Source: Dendrophyllia cribrosa
Taxonomy: Eukaryota; Cnidaria; Anthozoa; Scleractinia; Dendrophylliidae
Length of the DNA: 64,000 bases
Reading direction: 5' to 3'
Assembly (NCBI GenBank): GCA_024195265.1
Contig: JAJLRJ010000007.1
Location: forward strand, 26,272,600-26,336,599
Shown: positions 1 through 11,554 of the stretch, in pieces
Layout: every line of letters starts with the position of its first letter
Position numbering within the stretch: the first letter of the stretch is position 1
Position numbers and translations under genes: made by a program
The notes under the pieces: model-generated
What the model was told of the DNA's origin: nothing
Database searches by the model: none
What the model saw: the letters and a program-made list of their open reading frames with translations, nothing else

Positions 1-3000
1 AAAAAAACAACTGTTTAGAAATATATTTCAGCACCATTTAATTTTCTTCGTTGGTCAATATGTTCTAAAATATAATAATTGGTAGCAATAGCCTTTTGCG
101 AGCAACGATTTTTAACTCCTCTCCCCAGTCTTGCTTTCCATATTGGATGCTTTTTTCTCGTTTCCTAAATTTACCTTCTTACCATACGAGTCGAGGTGCT
201 CTTCTTGATGGAGCTGCCCCTAAAAGATGGGTATACCAGGGCTTCCTGTGGATAGCATCATGCATGTGATCTCTTTTTCACTATAAATTTCCAGTTGCGG
301 ATCCAGCTTGCTCATAAGGAGAGGGGGTGGGAGGGGGTGGGAGGGGGAGTGAAAATGGTTCTGAAAAAAAATTCGGTCCCTCGAGTCTTTTTCTTCGCCA
401 AAAAAGGGATGGAAAGGGGCCGCTTCCCTAGATCCGCCACTGAACTAAATTTGACAACTTTAGTTTACAACTACTTGATCCTTTCGGTTCTAGTAAACAA
501 CGCTGCTCGACATAAAATAAGTTCGATGTCATCCCAGTCAGGTCCGGTAAATTTCAAGACAGACTTGTGAGGTCTTGTGATTAGAGATGACCTTTGTGCG
601 CGAAAGTAAAGGGACAATTTCCGTTCCACGCTTTCGATCACGAATGTCATAACCACAAACTCCACCAACAAAGGACTTAAACGAACAAGTGCCTTCCATT
701 TTTGTGTAATACCTGGAACTGAACTCGAATCTTTGATGTACAAAGACATGCACTTTAGCGCCGCCTTCAAATAAACAAAGGCACTAGGTAATTAGCAAAA
801 CCAGGTAGTGTTTACTGTTTTGTCAACTGCATTATTTAAACAGCATTTATTGTCATTCTCGACAATTGGCGATTACTGTATTAAACTTAGTAAGTTCTTC
901 AATTTTTAGATATTCTCTCGTTATCAGCTTTAAAATCTGAGCGGGTTTCTAATTATTTTGCTACTGCCAAAAAAAATACTTAAATTTACTTAGTTTGTAA
1001 CACCGACAATGGATTAGCCAAACATTAGTCCCATTGAGTCAAATTTTAAATTGAAGGAAATGCAACAAATGGTTCTGAATTAAGGCATGACATGAATTGG
1101 AAGTAAGGCTGGGAGAAGACCCCCCCCCCCCCCACTCCCTCTCCCCCCCCCCCTTCCCTCCCCAACATCTATGGTACATATCATCGACGGAAAATTCACG
1201 AGCGAGATAAATGGTCCCACGAACCACAGGTAGCCCAAACTCACAGTAAGATTATTGACAAGTAGAAAACATCCAAATAAGTGCCCTTTTGAGGCTCTCT
1301 CTCGGTCAATTGAGAGACAAAGAAAACATCAGTTGCGGTGTGTAACGTTTGACAAACGTTTACATCACTAGTTACACTGTACAAATTGATATATTTTGGG
1401 GGCCGTGCATGTGGCGAATATTAGACTGATTTTCCCTTTTTCGCATAATGTTTCATGAAGACAGTATCCTTCTGATAAAAAGAAAAAAAAAGAAAAAACA
1501 ATACGAAAAAAGGACAGAAATAGCTAAATACCACAGTGATCTTAATCAGGTAAAAAGCTAGTGATACCATTTGCATTTCACACATTTCGTTTATACTTTA
1601 TACTGTGCAACGGCGAATGAATAATCTTTCCGGAGTAAAGGCGCTTAAATGTGCTAACGTAACTGAAAAGACTTTGTATTTTTTTTTCTCCGCTGCAAGA
1701 GTTTCAGACATAGATTCGGTGTTTTCAAGCTCTTTAGCCCTACCCCTACCCCTACCGCGCTAAAATGCCGAAGAACAGCTGCATTGCGTGACGACACAAA
1801 TAACTGCCGTCACGATCACGGCTTAAACGGCCCGACATGTTTGTTCATTCAGTACTTCTCAAGCAGTGATTAGATTTATCTATTCGTTAACTTCAAACCG
1901 AAGAACATTCGACAATGCTATAGCCTTTAAATAAGATGCCATAATGCTGAAATGTGTCGAAAGTTTAACAGAGTTTTGCGTGCGACCTTGCATGGCAGTC
2001 CGCGGCCGGCGTGCATCGGACGTTATAAATTAAAAATACGATGAACAAAAAAGAAGGGATTTATACACAAAAATGGTCTCTGAATCTGTCTTCTACCGCA
2101 AATGAGGTAAGGAAATTTCAATGTTTTTCAAAGTGGCTATTTTAATTTCATAATGGGTTAACACAGAAGCAGAAGTTGGAATATTTGTGTGACCCGCAAA
2201 TTGATTGTTGACCTCATAAGGTCAAATAACTCTTAATTTTAACGAACTTTGAAATGCTCTCGCGTCGCTCTGAATCATTTGCCCAAAGAAATTTTTACGG
2301 CAATCTTGAGATCATCTTTATAAAAATTAACCAACAAAAACTTAATCCGTTTGAAGGTTTAGCACATGGTGAAAAATTGTTTTGTTTACGAGGTACTTTT
2401 AAAGAAGTAAAATGTATGTCTTCGAAATAAAATTATTTTGCACGCAAAGAACAACATAATAATTCCATAAATCACTCTTCTAGATATCTAAAGATTGCAA
2501 AATACGATTTTCGTGTTTTAAATGCCGTAGCGCTACTTGTTTTTGTAAGCGAGACTGTCAAAGTTATGCAATAATTTTCCGCCTTAAATGGCGATTTTAA
2601 CGGAATTTCGTTTTCTGTATTTTTCTTTAAAATAAAAAGATATTTGGCCGAAAAAGGTATCCAGTGATTTTTGTTATACCTTAATCTATCTAACGTTAAA
2701 ATATCAAAAGAATCCAATTTTATCACTTGCCGCGATATGTTTGGTTTTTACAGACAGGCGCTCTTAAAACATGTGAGTAAAATGCATACCGTGCATACCG
2801 TATGTAAAAGCTTTCGTGTAATTGCAACTGATACATGTCAAGTTTACACATGGTCTTTTGCGGCAAGCGTATCAGGGGTTACATTTTTTTTATTCCCCCA
2901 CCCTCCCCTCCCCCTTCGGTCCACTTCCTTCCTTTACCCTGCTCGGGTTTGCAGGACATGGTCAGCAGGAGGACTGGTTCAATTGTGTTCACGACAAATG

Positions 3001-3101
3001 ATTCCGCCATTTTTGCTCGTAGCATCAGAACAGAAAATTTATTTTATTTCGTCGATTCAGAGTCCTGTTTAGTGACAAAGAGTCGGTGAAATTGCAGAGT
3101 C
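1..3101. other. No supported gene
   Basis: AT-rich sequence with short chance ORFs on both strands that show no recognisable domain or convincing splice pattern. It holds homopolymeric C tracts near 1117-1162, a pyrimidine-rich stretch near 2880-2945, and a CCCTAC-type short repeat near 1737-1756. I see no structured RNA or clear mobile-element ends. Confidence 0.5.
1117..1162. repeat. Poly-C low-complexity tract
   Basis: Two long runs of C separated by a short CT-rich spacer. Such tracts are common within nonautonomous elements in this window (also near 5780, 6570, 41765, 46600 and 47635). No coding meaning is inferred. Confidence 0.7.
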
Positions 3102-3222
3102 ATGTTTAAAGATAAAAGGCTGGCGAAATTGCTTTGCAAACTGCCCTTTTCGTGGCTAACTTACGATATAGCGCAAAGAAGTCTGCTTGTTCGCCGGTCA
3201 CGGACAAGAAAAGCTGGAAAAG
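3102..3222 (+). CDS. Candidate first coding exon, unknown
   Basis: An ATG opens a 40-codon frame rich in Lys, Arg and Leu that runs to a good donor site (AAAAG|GTAAGC) at 3222. The preceding bases (TTGCAG) resemble an acceptor, so it could also be an internal exon. No partner exon was identified and no family recognised. It may be chance. Confidence 0.2.
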
Positions 3223-4389
3223 GTAAGCTTAAGTGATTTGAGTTTAACTTTCAAACTAATGTCCAACTGGATAGGGTTCAGGGTTATTTTAGACCTTTTG
3301 GGGCGATTGATTATTAGTTTCTATTTGATATTGTGCACATCTAACTAGTTTAAAATTATTATTAAAGCATATTTGTTTACAAACAGATTGGCAAAAGTCT
3401 GCGACTTTGAACGCTGAAAAAAAAATATCACAGGGCGTAACATGTCGATCAAAATTGATCATCGAAAACGTAGTCGATAAGTTGACAGTACTCGATATTT
3501 GTTGATAATTGTCAATCGACAGGTTTAATTTGTCGATAATCACAAGATTTTCATGACTACGAAATTAACCAAACTAATTATAGTTCGAACGACTTTTCTA
3601 TGGAAGCATAAACCGCTCTGAAGTAAATCTTTACAGCAATAAACTTACATTAAAAAAACCCTGAGCAACCAAGTGGTTTGTTATTCAATGTAGAATCGAA
3701 TAATCACCTTGAGAAATGATAAACCAGGTAAACAGTGGTTCGTTCAGTGCTTGATGGACCCCAAAAAGCCATTAAATTCTGTTAAAATTGATTAGCGCTG
3801 GAGTTTAATCAGGTTTTATGAGAACAGGACAGAAGCAGCGTGACACAGTGTGACAGAAGGCGGCATCAAGAAGTAGCATGAAACTGAGATGCATAAATCA
3901 CTGATAAGACGTAAAATGATTTGACATGAAAATGAATCACTTTATTGAAAGAAAAGAGTAGTTTCTGATTTCAGCTTGTGTTTATTTGAGCTTCCAATTA
4001 CAGTGTGAAATCGGTAAAATAAAGTCTTGACATGGCCGATCCTGCTTCATTGATCCGCGTTCGCCAACTTCGTTTTTTATCTCGTTAATGCGCGCGCATG
4101 CGCGCAAACCAGATGTAGGAATCAAGTCTGAAAAAGGGGCAAAAGTTGTTAACAAAGGCTCTTTGTTAAGTTTTGTTAACTTTTGTCCGGGGAGGTTACT
4201 TCTTTCTTTTTTATAGGAGCTATATCAGGGCATTGAGGATATGGTTGGTTAAACCGGGTAGGATTTCAAGAAGTGCGTCACATACCGCCAGTACAATTTT
4301 TGAGGAGCACCCCAGGACCTATTGTTAATTTCCCTAGGGTATTGAAATGTCATGAACTTGTTATGTCTTACGGTACGTCACCACAAAGG
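3223..4389. other. No supported gene
   Basis: Noncoding sequence. Around 3410-3545 it has repeated CGATAA/TCGATT-type words that resemble another stretch near 41170-41340, suggesting a shared degraded repeat. A 14-bp GC palindrome (GCGCGCATGCGCGC) sits near 4091-4106. The last 13-19 bases form the left flank of the large transposon. Confidence 0.4.
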
Positions 4390-4395
4390 CATTAC
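4390..4395. repeat. Target-site duplication CATTAC, left
   Basis: The hexamer CATTAC directly precedes the left terminus (TATGGTGGCC...). The same hexamer follows the right terminus at 18862-18867 in the same orientation. This is the footprint expected of a 6-bp staggered insertion. Confidence 0.85.
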
Positions 4396-4945
4396 TATGG
4401 TGGCCCAGCATTCTCATAGTAATATTGCACAAAAATATTACGCGGAAGAGCAAAATCCCAACTGATATTGTTAAAAAAATAAATTAAAAGGAAATATTTC
4501 TATATTTTAATTTATTTCTTAATAAAATTTTGTATTTTATTTTATTTTATTTTTGAAATAAAAATTACATTTTTTATATTAATTTTTTTTAATAAAAAAA
4601 TTAAACTAAAAATTAAGTTATTAAAACGGTAAAAATTAAAAAAAAAGAAAATAAATTAAATAGAAAAAATAAAATAAAAAACGACATGTGAAATCTAAGG
4701 AAAAAAGGCGGCATGAAAAAAAAAAAATAAAATAAAAATCGACATGTGAAATCTGAGAAAAAAATTCGACATGAAAAAAAAAATCCAAAAAAAAAACTAT
4801 TTGATTTTCAATTTCATTTTGAGTTTGCTATGAGAACAATGGGCCGTCAAATGGAAAATCAAAAACCAAATTGAAAATTCGATGTTGCCTGAAAGACCAG
4901 CGTTCTCGTAGCCCGAGATGTCGTTGGTCAGCGGATACGTTTCCT
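4396..4945 (+). repeat. Left terminal inverted repeat of the 14.5 kb transposon
   Basis: Matches the reverse complement of 18315-18861. The outer 69 bp differ at one base. The middle is an A/T-only-like stretch with ACATGTCG-type words (4681-4780), whose mirror lies at 18480-18600. The inner part contains a mirrored reading frame (residues MKIRCCL) that lies upstream of both genes, so both genes appear to take their 5' flank from the same TIR sequence. Confidence 0.85.
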
Positions 4946-5138
4946 GCTAAGCCATCCGGCGTTTCCTTCGCTCGGTTGCCGGTTGCTGCCTTTAATTGCT
5001 TTCTCGTGAGTCTTTTCAGTCAACTCTTCAGTCGATTTCAGCTATCAGACCCTTTTACAGACACAGTTTCCGCTAATACTTGGTTGATCAAAGGCAAGAA
5101 TGAAACGATAGGCGGTTTGGAACGATCTTCAAGTGAAA

Positions 5139-7666
5139 ATGAGCGAGAAGAGATCTCGAACTGATGCAGCTCGTAAAAACAAGAAGGGATCAAATGCCCC
5201 ACATGAAATCATTGTACAACAACTGGCATCCGAGCCAGATAACAAACAAACATTCAAGCCCGTACAGCCGAGAGAATTTGTTCAATTTGATTATGAAGAA
5301 CTTTCTTTGGGAAACCTCAAGAAAGCATGTGCAGGACATTTTAACTTGCCAGCGAGTACATGTGATGTGCTGGTTTCGAACAAGGGCCCTTCCTGTTCGA
5401 ACATAAACCAAATTCCTCACAGAAAAGATAAGGTAAGATAAAAAAAAACCCTATGATTACTAAGCTTGTCAGTCTTTACAATTATGTCATAAAATTATGA
5501 CATAATTTTATGTTATATTTAATAACAGACTCACAGAATTAATGTATTTTTTATGCTAAAACAAGAAAATAATGGGCAAGGGAACCCACTACTTAAGGCA
5601 TGACAAATATACCTGTATTGTGTTTTTCGGAAAGAATGGGACGAAATGGTGGGGTACCTTTAAAAAAAATAAGGAGTCTCTCTCCCCCCCCCAGTATAGT
5701 GTCAGCTTCTTCTTTTCTCTCAAAACTGAAGTGAAATAAACGTTTATAATGCACCAATCAATTGGAAACATCAACATCCCCCCCCCTCCCCCACCAACCA
5801 GGAATGCCTTGGGCATTTGAATGTTTTCTGTACTTGGGGAGTTGGGAATTTGATGTGGAAGGAACTTTATTGACTTTATTTATTTACTTTATTGACTTTG
5901 GGTGGGGAGTTTGACTTTGCCTGGGTGGGGTGGGGAATTTGATCCGTACTGTAAGTGTCAAGTTAAAAATCTTTTCTTGGCCAGCGCCTATCAAACACAC
6001 GTGGTAGCAGTTCAGGTTCAACATGGAACAATTTAAAGGAAAAATATTGTTTTTGTTAGTGAATGGCTAGTGAAAAAGGAGCTGACAAAGCTTTGCTTTG
6101 TTTTTTTGTTAGTATAAATAACTGAAGTTTGAGAGAACAATGTACATGTAAGTGGTAAAAAGGGTAACATCATATATTAAAAGGGTCAAGAAACATGTTT
6201 AATACCGTGACTCCAATAATCATCACTGCCTCAGTTACACCAGTTTTACACTATATTTGTCAGTATTGTCAGGAAGTACTTTACCTGGTTCACTCTGACA
6301 GACGACCGGAATACTGTCTAGTTTAGTGTTATATATAAAAAAGGTGACTACATTGCCATATATAAGTGACATTTAAATGCATATACCAGAATAAATCAGA
6401 ACTGATTGCAAAGTGTATTTTTTGTCACTAAGAACATTTTATCTTAAATTAGGAGGGGCATTTGACAGTCAAATCCAGTGCTAGGGTGGGGTATATAAAT
6501 GCAATTTTGGCCCAAGGGGGCAGAATTTGAACAAGTCGATCTTCAAAAGTTCAAATACCCGGGGCATTGCCGGGGGGGGGGGGGGGGGGGGGATGTTGAT
6601 GTTTTGAATTGATCACATAATGTATAATGCAATAATTATTCTCTTCAATATTATCTCATGATAGTAAGAGTCCTTTTCACAGGTTTATCTGGTGCGATTT
6701 GTTTTGCAAGAGCTGGAAGATCAAGCACTCACTGAAGATAACAACTTGAGTCATGAGCTGAGTTTTACTTTTGAAAAGAGGTCCAGTTCATTACCAACCA
6801 CAAGGGCATGCAAGAGTGCCAATGAGGTCTGTGGCAAAACACAAAGGAATACATTTGTGGAAACAGCTTACCCAGCTTCTGTGTCAATAGATGCTTTATT
6901 ACAAGCTGGTAAGTTGGTCAAGCCACAACCCAAAAACAAGGTAACTCTTACTTTTGAGAAGTTCAATGTAAAAACTCGAGAATGGGTAGAAATTATGGAA
7001 GAGGAAGTTCTTGTTAACAGTAAGAAATTTTCTTCTGGTGCCTTAAGAGATGCCTACCATGCAACAAAAAGTAAGCAAGCTGGAGGAAACCAGCAATCAA
7101 CCGAATGGGTTGTAAAAACTTATAATGCTAAGGCTTTGAAAACAATTGAAGAGACACTTAACAGTTCAGTAGAAAGCCACTGCCGTAAACAGGTGCAAAT
7201 GCATGCTGTGGCCAGGCATCTTGCCAAAAACTTTGAGCTGAAAGCGCCACCACAATTTGGGAAGTGTTTCCAATATAACCGCTGCTTTTACACTACTTAC
7301 AATGGCCAGCCAGCCACTGTAGAGGAGTATGTGTCAGGCTCATTTGTCAAGATTATTAACAATAATGGTGAAAGTGTGAAGCCTCCAGAGGAAGCAAGCT
7401 ATGAGTGCAAACAGCTATGTGCCAAAGCACAGTGCTTGGTGCATTATACCTATTTTTCAACGGAGAAAAAGCTTATGCTTCTTGACATTCAAGGATCAGA
7501 CTACACTCTGTATGATCCAGAAATTGCTACAGACAAGTTTATGGATGAAGAAACACATGAACTATACTTTTGCTGTGGCAATTGCACTACTGTGGGGATA
7601 GAAGCCTTCTTAAAAGGTCATACTTGTAATGAGTTCTGTAAGTTGATGGCTTTGCCTGACGAATAG
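5139..7666 (+). CDS. Alpha-kinase (MHCK/eEF2K-type), two exons, transposon cargo
   Basis: Exon 1 is 5139-5432 (98 codons, donor AAG|GTAAGA). Exon 2 is 6683-7666 (acceptor TTTTCACAG|GTT). The phases join cleanly to give 425 aa. Exon 1 resembles a ubiquitin-like/PB1-like N-terminal module, and the alpha-kinase domain spans about residues 215-420. Visible hallmarks are a GALRDAYHA ATP-loop segment, WVVKTY with the ATP-binding Lys near 243, a VEEYVSGSFVK hinge, LLDIQG with the catalytic-region Asp near 366 followed by a YDPEI segment, and a C-terminal GIEAFLKGHTCNEFC zinc-type motif. The family phosphorylates Ser/Thr. Its role within a transposon is unknown. It lies convergent to the transposase and starts just inside the left TIR. 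No disabling mutation was seen, so it may still be functional. Exon 2 alone covers the whole kinase domain. Confidence 0.85.
5757..6612. mobile_element. Nonautonomous inverted-repeat element in the kinase intron
   Basis: Lies entirely within the intron between 5433 and 6682. The left end (TCAATTGGAAACATCAACATCCCC..., continuing to TTGGGCATTTGAA) matches the reverse complement of the right end over about 60 bp (6548-6612), including a long C/G homopolymer and an ATTTGAA motif. Internally it is G-rich without coding potential. No clear target duplication was found. Confidence 0.6.
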
Positions 7667-8644
7667 TGCACTTAAGTAACAGCAAGTATGAATGTATGGA
7701 AAGATGCACCTATCAACTTTAAGCCAGCCCCACCCAGGCAGCAGATAGGTGGTCAAACATACACAAGACCTTGCCAAGAAGGGGAAGGAGGGTTCACTTC
7801 TTGGTTGTCTCCATTTTAAAATGCCTTCTGTCACTAATTCAAAAGGCCCAAATGGGTCTTACAGTGCTGTGCACCATACATTTACCATTGCCACTTGGGT
7901 AAAGTTTTCGATTGGACAACTTTTGGACAACTGACAAATGAAATCCACAAACTGCGAGCAGAGAAGTCATGGGCATGAACATGAAACTTGACAACTCAGC
8001 CTCTTACAGTTCTTTCATTTTAACTGGTCAGTAGAATGAAGCCATGAAAAAGGTTTCAAAAAAGTTGTGTGAAACTTATCAAAGTGGCAATAGTATGGTA
8101 GTTGTAGTTGTTGCTGTTAGTATAAGCTTATTTCAAAAAAGTCTTCTATACCAAAACAAACTGAAGCTTCTTTGAAATAAGGGAAATGGTCAACACTTTT
8201 GTACTCAGACAGGACACCATTTTACAAAGACTGGTGGTCTCTATGTACCCCCTCTCCCCACCTAAAAAGATGGACTTGTGTCTTGTTGGTATAGCCCCCA
8301 TTCTATCAAGAGTAGAAACTGAGAGAAAGATTCAAATCTTCCTGTGCCGTTTTACTATCAATGCAAGCTTCATGCACACAGAATATTAAAGTCTCATCTT
8401 CAATTTTTAGGCCAAAATATTTTGTCCATTGGACTTATCATATAGGTGGTATTTTGTGCAACCCCCCACCACTACACAAGGTGGCTCCTCATTGAGTATA
8501 CTTGTTATGACCACTTCCCTAACAGTTATTTCACAGTTACTGTTAGGCCCACTGTTAATTATATCCTGCCACTGAAGCAACCCTAATTGGTTGTGAGTTA
8601 CTAGAAACAAGCTCAGTGTTTTTCATCTAGGATATTTGAGTTTC
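7667..8644. other. Noncoding interior of the 14.5 kb transposon
   Basis: 3' flank of the kinase gene. Short ORFs here have no recognisable domain. Nothing else is evident. Confidence 0.5.
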
Positions 8645-8995
8645 TGTTATATTTTGAGAGTATTATGCAGTGATTTTCAGAGTGAAAGAGAATATAAAAC
8701 TTTACTTGATGTTCAACACAAACTATATGGCAGTTTATCGCTAAGGCTAGATGTGTTAATTAAACAAAGGTATTCATTTAAATTTAGTTCAGAAAATTAA
8801 TAAAATTTGGGTTTTGACAGTAACATCAATTTTGTTAAAAATGCTGTTATTTGAGAGTATTATGCAGTGATTTTCAGAATGAAAGATAATATAAAACTTC
8901 AGTTGATGTTCAACGCAAACTATATATGGCAGTCTATCACTAAGGCTAGATGTATTAAATAAAGGTATTCATTAAAATTTAGTTTAGAAATACAG
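8645..8995 (+). repeat. Direct repeat, two units of about 150 bp
   Basis: Sequences beginning GAGAGTATTATGCAGTGATT occur at about 8655 and again at about 8851. They run in parallel for about 150 bp (both include GCTAAGGCTAGATGT or a near form) with moderate divergence and a short AT-rich spacer. This is a local segmental duplication in the noncoding interior. Confidence 0.75.
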
Positions 8996-9157
8996 AAACC
9001 TACAACCTTTATATCAAGAATTTAATGTTACATGTCCAATTGTTGAATGAAGTTCTTGTTCATACACATGTACTTAATTTTTTTGCACAACAGTTACATA
9101 ACTACTTCAAGAGAATTTTGTCCCAGTGTCCGTAGTGTTCTGGGTAGTTGTTCTTAG

Positions 9158-9736
9158 GGACCAGTCATAAATAATTGTTATAGGAGGGGGGTGGTGGGTG
9201 AGAAAAAGGGGGCGCCTGAAATATTTTTCCATGAAAACGGGGGTGGTCTTAAACCTGAAAAATGTTTCAGGGGTGGCTTGAAAATGATTTCAATGTTTAC
9301 ATGTATTCTACACATAACACTTGTACATAATTGAATTCAGCTCCACAAGTGTATTTAAGTTATAAAGTGTAAACATGTTCAACATAAACTTTCTTCAAAT
9401 ATATGTATTCCAGAGTCTGGTTTAATATTTAGGTGTTATAACACATAGTGAAAGTCTTCACACTAAATAGCAATGTCAGTTGTTTTATAGAACAACATCG
9501 ATAGTTCAAGTTTTTAATACCCTCTTAGTCTGTATGAGAATATCACAACATATTAATCTGCCAACCCAGTGGAGCAATGTGTAAAACACAAGTTCCAAAT
9601 CATGATTTTTAATTTTTATAGGGGTGTCCTGAAAAACAGTGGCTTGTCTTTTGGGGCATCCTGAAAAAAAAATCAATTCAGGGAATTTCTCACCCACCAA
9701 CCCTCTTCCATAATTAAATTCCCTTATGGCTCCTTG
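9158..9736. mobile_element. MITE-like element with G/C-rich ends
   Basis: The left end (GGACCAGTCATAAATAATTG...GGGTGGTGGGTGAGAA) is mirrored at the right (TTCTCACCCACCAACCCTC...TTATGGCTCC), giving imperfect inverted repeats of about 50 bp. The interior has repeated CTGAAA-containing words and no coding capacity. Its ends are uncertain by several bases and no duplication is obvious. Confidence 0.5.
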
Positions 9737-9793
9737 TAATATAAATACCAATAATAGCTAGTGGCATCATATTGATATGACAATATTAAGCTA

Positions 9794-10228
9794 CCCCTAG
9801 AAAGTTATATTTAGAATCAACTTTATGTACATTGAATAGTTGAATGGTAAAATATTTCTTGTTTTGAACGTCGCATTTGTGAGTTACAGAGATTTGAATT
9901 TACAAAATGCTAATAAGATGACATCAACCTGGGACTTTGCCATTATTTTTATGCCAATTTACAATGCGCAGTTTACAGCTTTAGGATAATTAATTTGATA
10001 AATACTAAAAATAAACTGTGGATAGTCAATTAATTCGTAAAAAAATATTACCTGGAGGTGAAAACAAGTGGTTGTATAATAAATGATTCCCGGGTTGATG
10101 TCATCTAATTAGCATTTTGTAAATTCAAATCTCTATAACTCACTAACACAATGTTCAAAACAAGAAATATTTTACCATTCAACTGTTCAATGTACATAGA
10201 GTTGATTCTGAAAATAACTTTCTAGGGG
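9794..10228. mobile_element. Palindromic MITE-like element, arms of about 140 bp
   Basis: CCCCTAGAAAGTTA at the left is mirrored by AACTTTCTAGGGG at the right. Inner segments such as the tract around GATTTGAATTTACAAAATGC (9892-9911) reappear inverted near 10110-10130. The arms are 9794-9935 and 10090-10228 with a non-repeated centre. No target duplication was confidently found and there is no ORF. Confidence 0.65.
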
Positions 10229-11300
10229 TGATAGGCAATTTAATGCTGAGTAATAAAATTTCCATTACAACAGCAAACAATATTGAAACCTTATAACAAT
10301 CTGATTGCCTGATTCGCATGGGGGGGGGGGGGGTATTATTAGAGATGAGCTTGGTGATGAGCTTGGTAATAAGCTTTCAGGAATAGAAACGTGTCCGCAG
10401 CATCAGTGGGCTTTATGCCATTGACATCTGGGATAATGCGTTCACATTCAGCTCTCACAGTGCCTGGTAAGAAGTCCTCCCCAATGGACATGACATATGA
10501 CAATTCTGCGACTTCATTTAATGCCTCCAGGGCGACTGGCAAACCTAGTGAAACATGAAATTACTTAACTATTTATATATACATGTATATGGATCCAAGG
10601 AGTAGGGTGAAAATGATAACTGCAGTGGCATACAGATAATTCAGACCTCTAGGGAAATAAAGTTGAACTAAATTTATCCATCAGCAATCTGAAGTTTTCT
10701 AGTAAGTTATTTGAGGTTATAAAAAATCCAATAAACAAGCATGTCGCTTTCCATAACTTTGCAGAATGCAACCAAATTTTTAGTGACACAAAACAGTCAT
10801 CTAGGGTAAAACATTAGGTTCAACTGGTGGGTGAAATTGCATTGACTAGTAACAGTTAAACTTTCCTGGTTCAAGTTAAGTGAAAAGATTGGGTTGTTGA
10901 AATTTTCCCACGTGACAGAGTAGAGGAATTCCAATGGGGAAATGGTTTGAGGTAGAGGTTTGTGTTATCATGTGCAGTGAATTGAATGTAACTTGCTTTA
11001 TAAATGCTGTATGTAAGTGATTAATTACTTAGTTTCATATTATTTTGTGCATGCATAACCATACCACATTCTTGGGCACCATATCTTTCTGGAAAGGAAT
11101 ATAAATGATTGGGGATTCCTTTGGGCATTTGTGCCTCTTTCTGGCTTCTAACTCGGTGAGAATTCCAGATGGTTTCCCTGAAAATGTCCATTTCTTTTTC
11201 TATTACAGGAATGAAGACAAATGCCAGCAGGTTTCTGTCTGTCTGGTTGTCTGGGTCATAGTGCCCTCTCTCCAACAACATTCTTAACTGTCTCTTGAGT

Positions 11301-11554
11301 CACAAGAAGAACGAACACGTTCGTTCTTCTTGTGCTTATGCTATGCTTGTGTCACATTTATGTCAAGTGAGAACGGGGATGAAATAAGCATAGCATAAGC
11401 ACAAGCATAAGCACAAGGCAGTCAACCAAATCATCCGCCAATTTCGTTCATACTGCGCTTGCATATGTCTTTATGCTTATGTTCTGGCGTTCTCACTTGC
11501 TTTTCGGCCGATTATGCTTATGCTTGTGCTTATGCGCTAGTGAAAACCAGCCTT
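11301..11554. mobile_element. MITE-like insertion with a perfect 15-bp-arm hairpin
   Basis: The sequence is built from repeated CTTATGC/GCATAAGC words in both orientations, and one end reads GTGAAAACCAGCCTT (ends 11554). The other end is a 34-bp palindrome at 11301-11334 (15-bp arms, 4-nt loop). It abuts a transposase exon and probably displaced or removed the exon expected to encode the catalytic Glu. No target duplication was identified. Confidence 0.55.

Noticed and set aside
1..1230. Short ORFs of 60-99 aa on both strands
   Set aside because: No start context, splice sites, domain or even composition; some run through poly-C or G-rich tracts.
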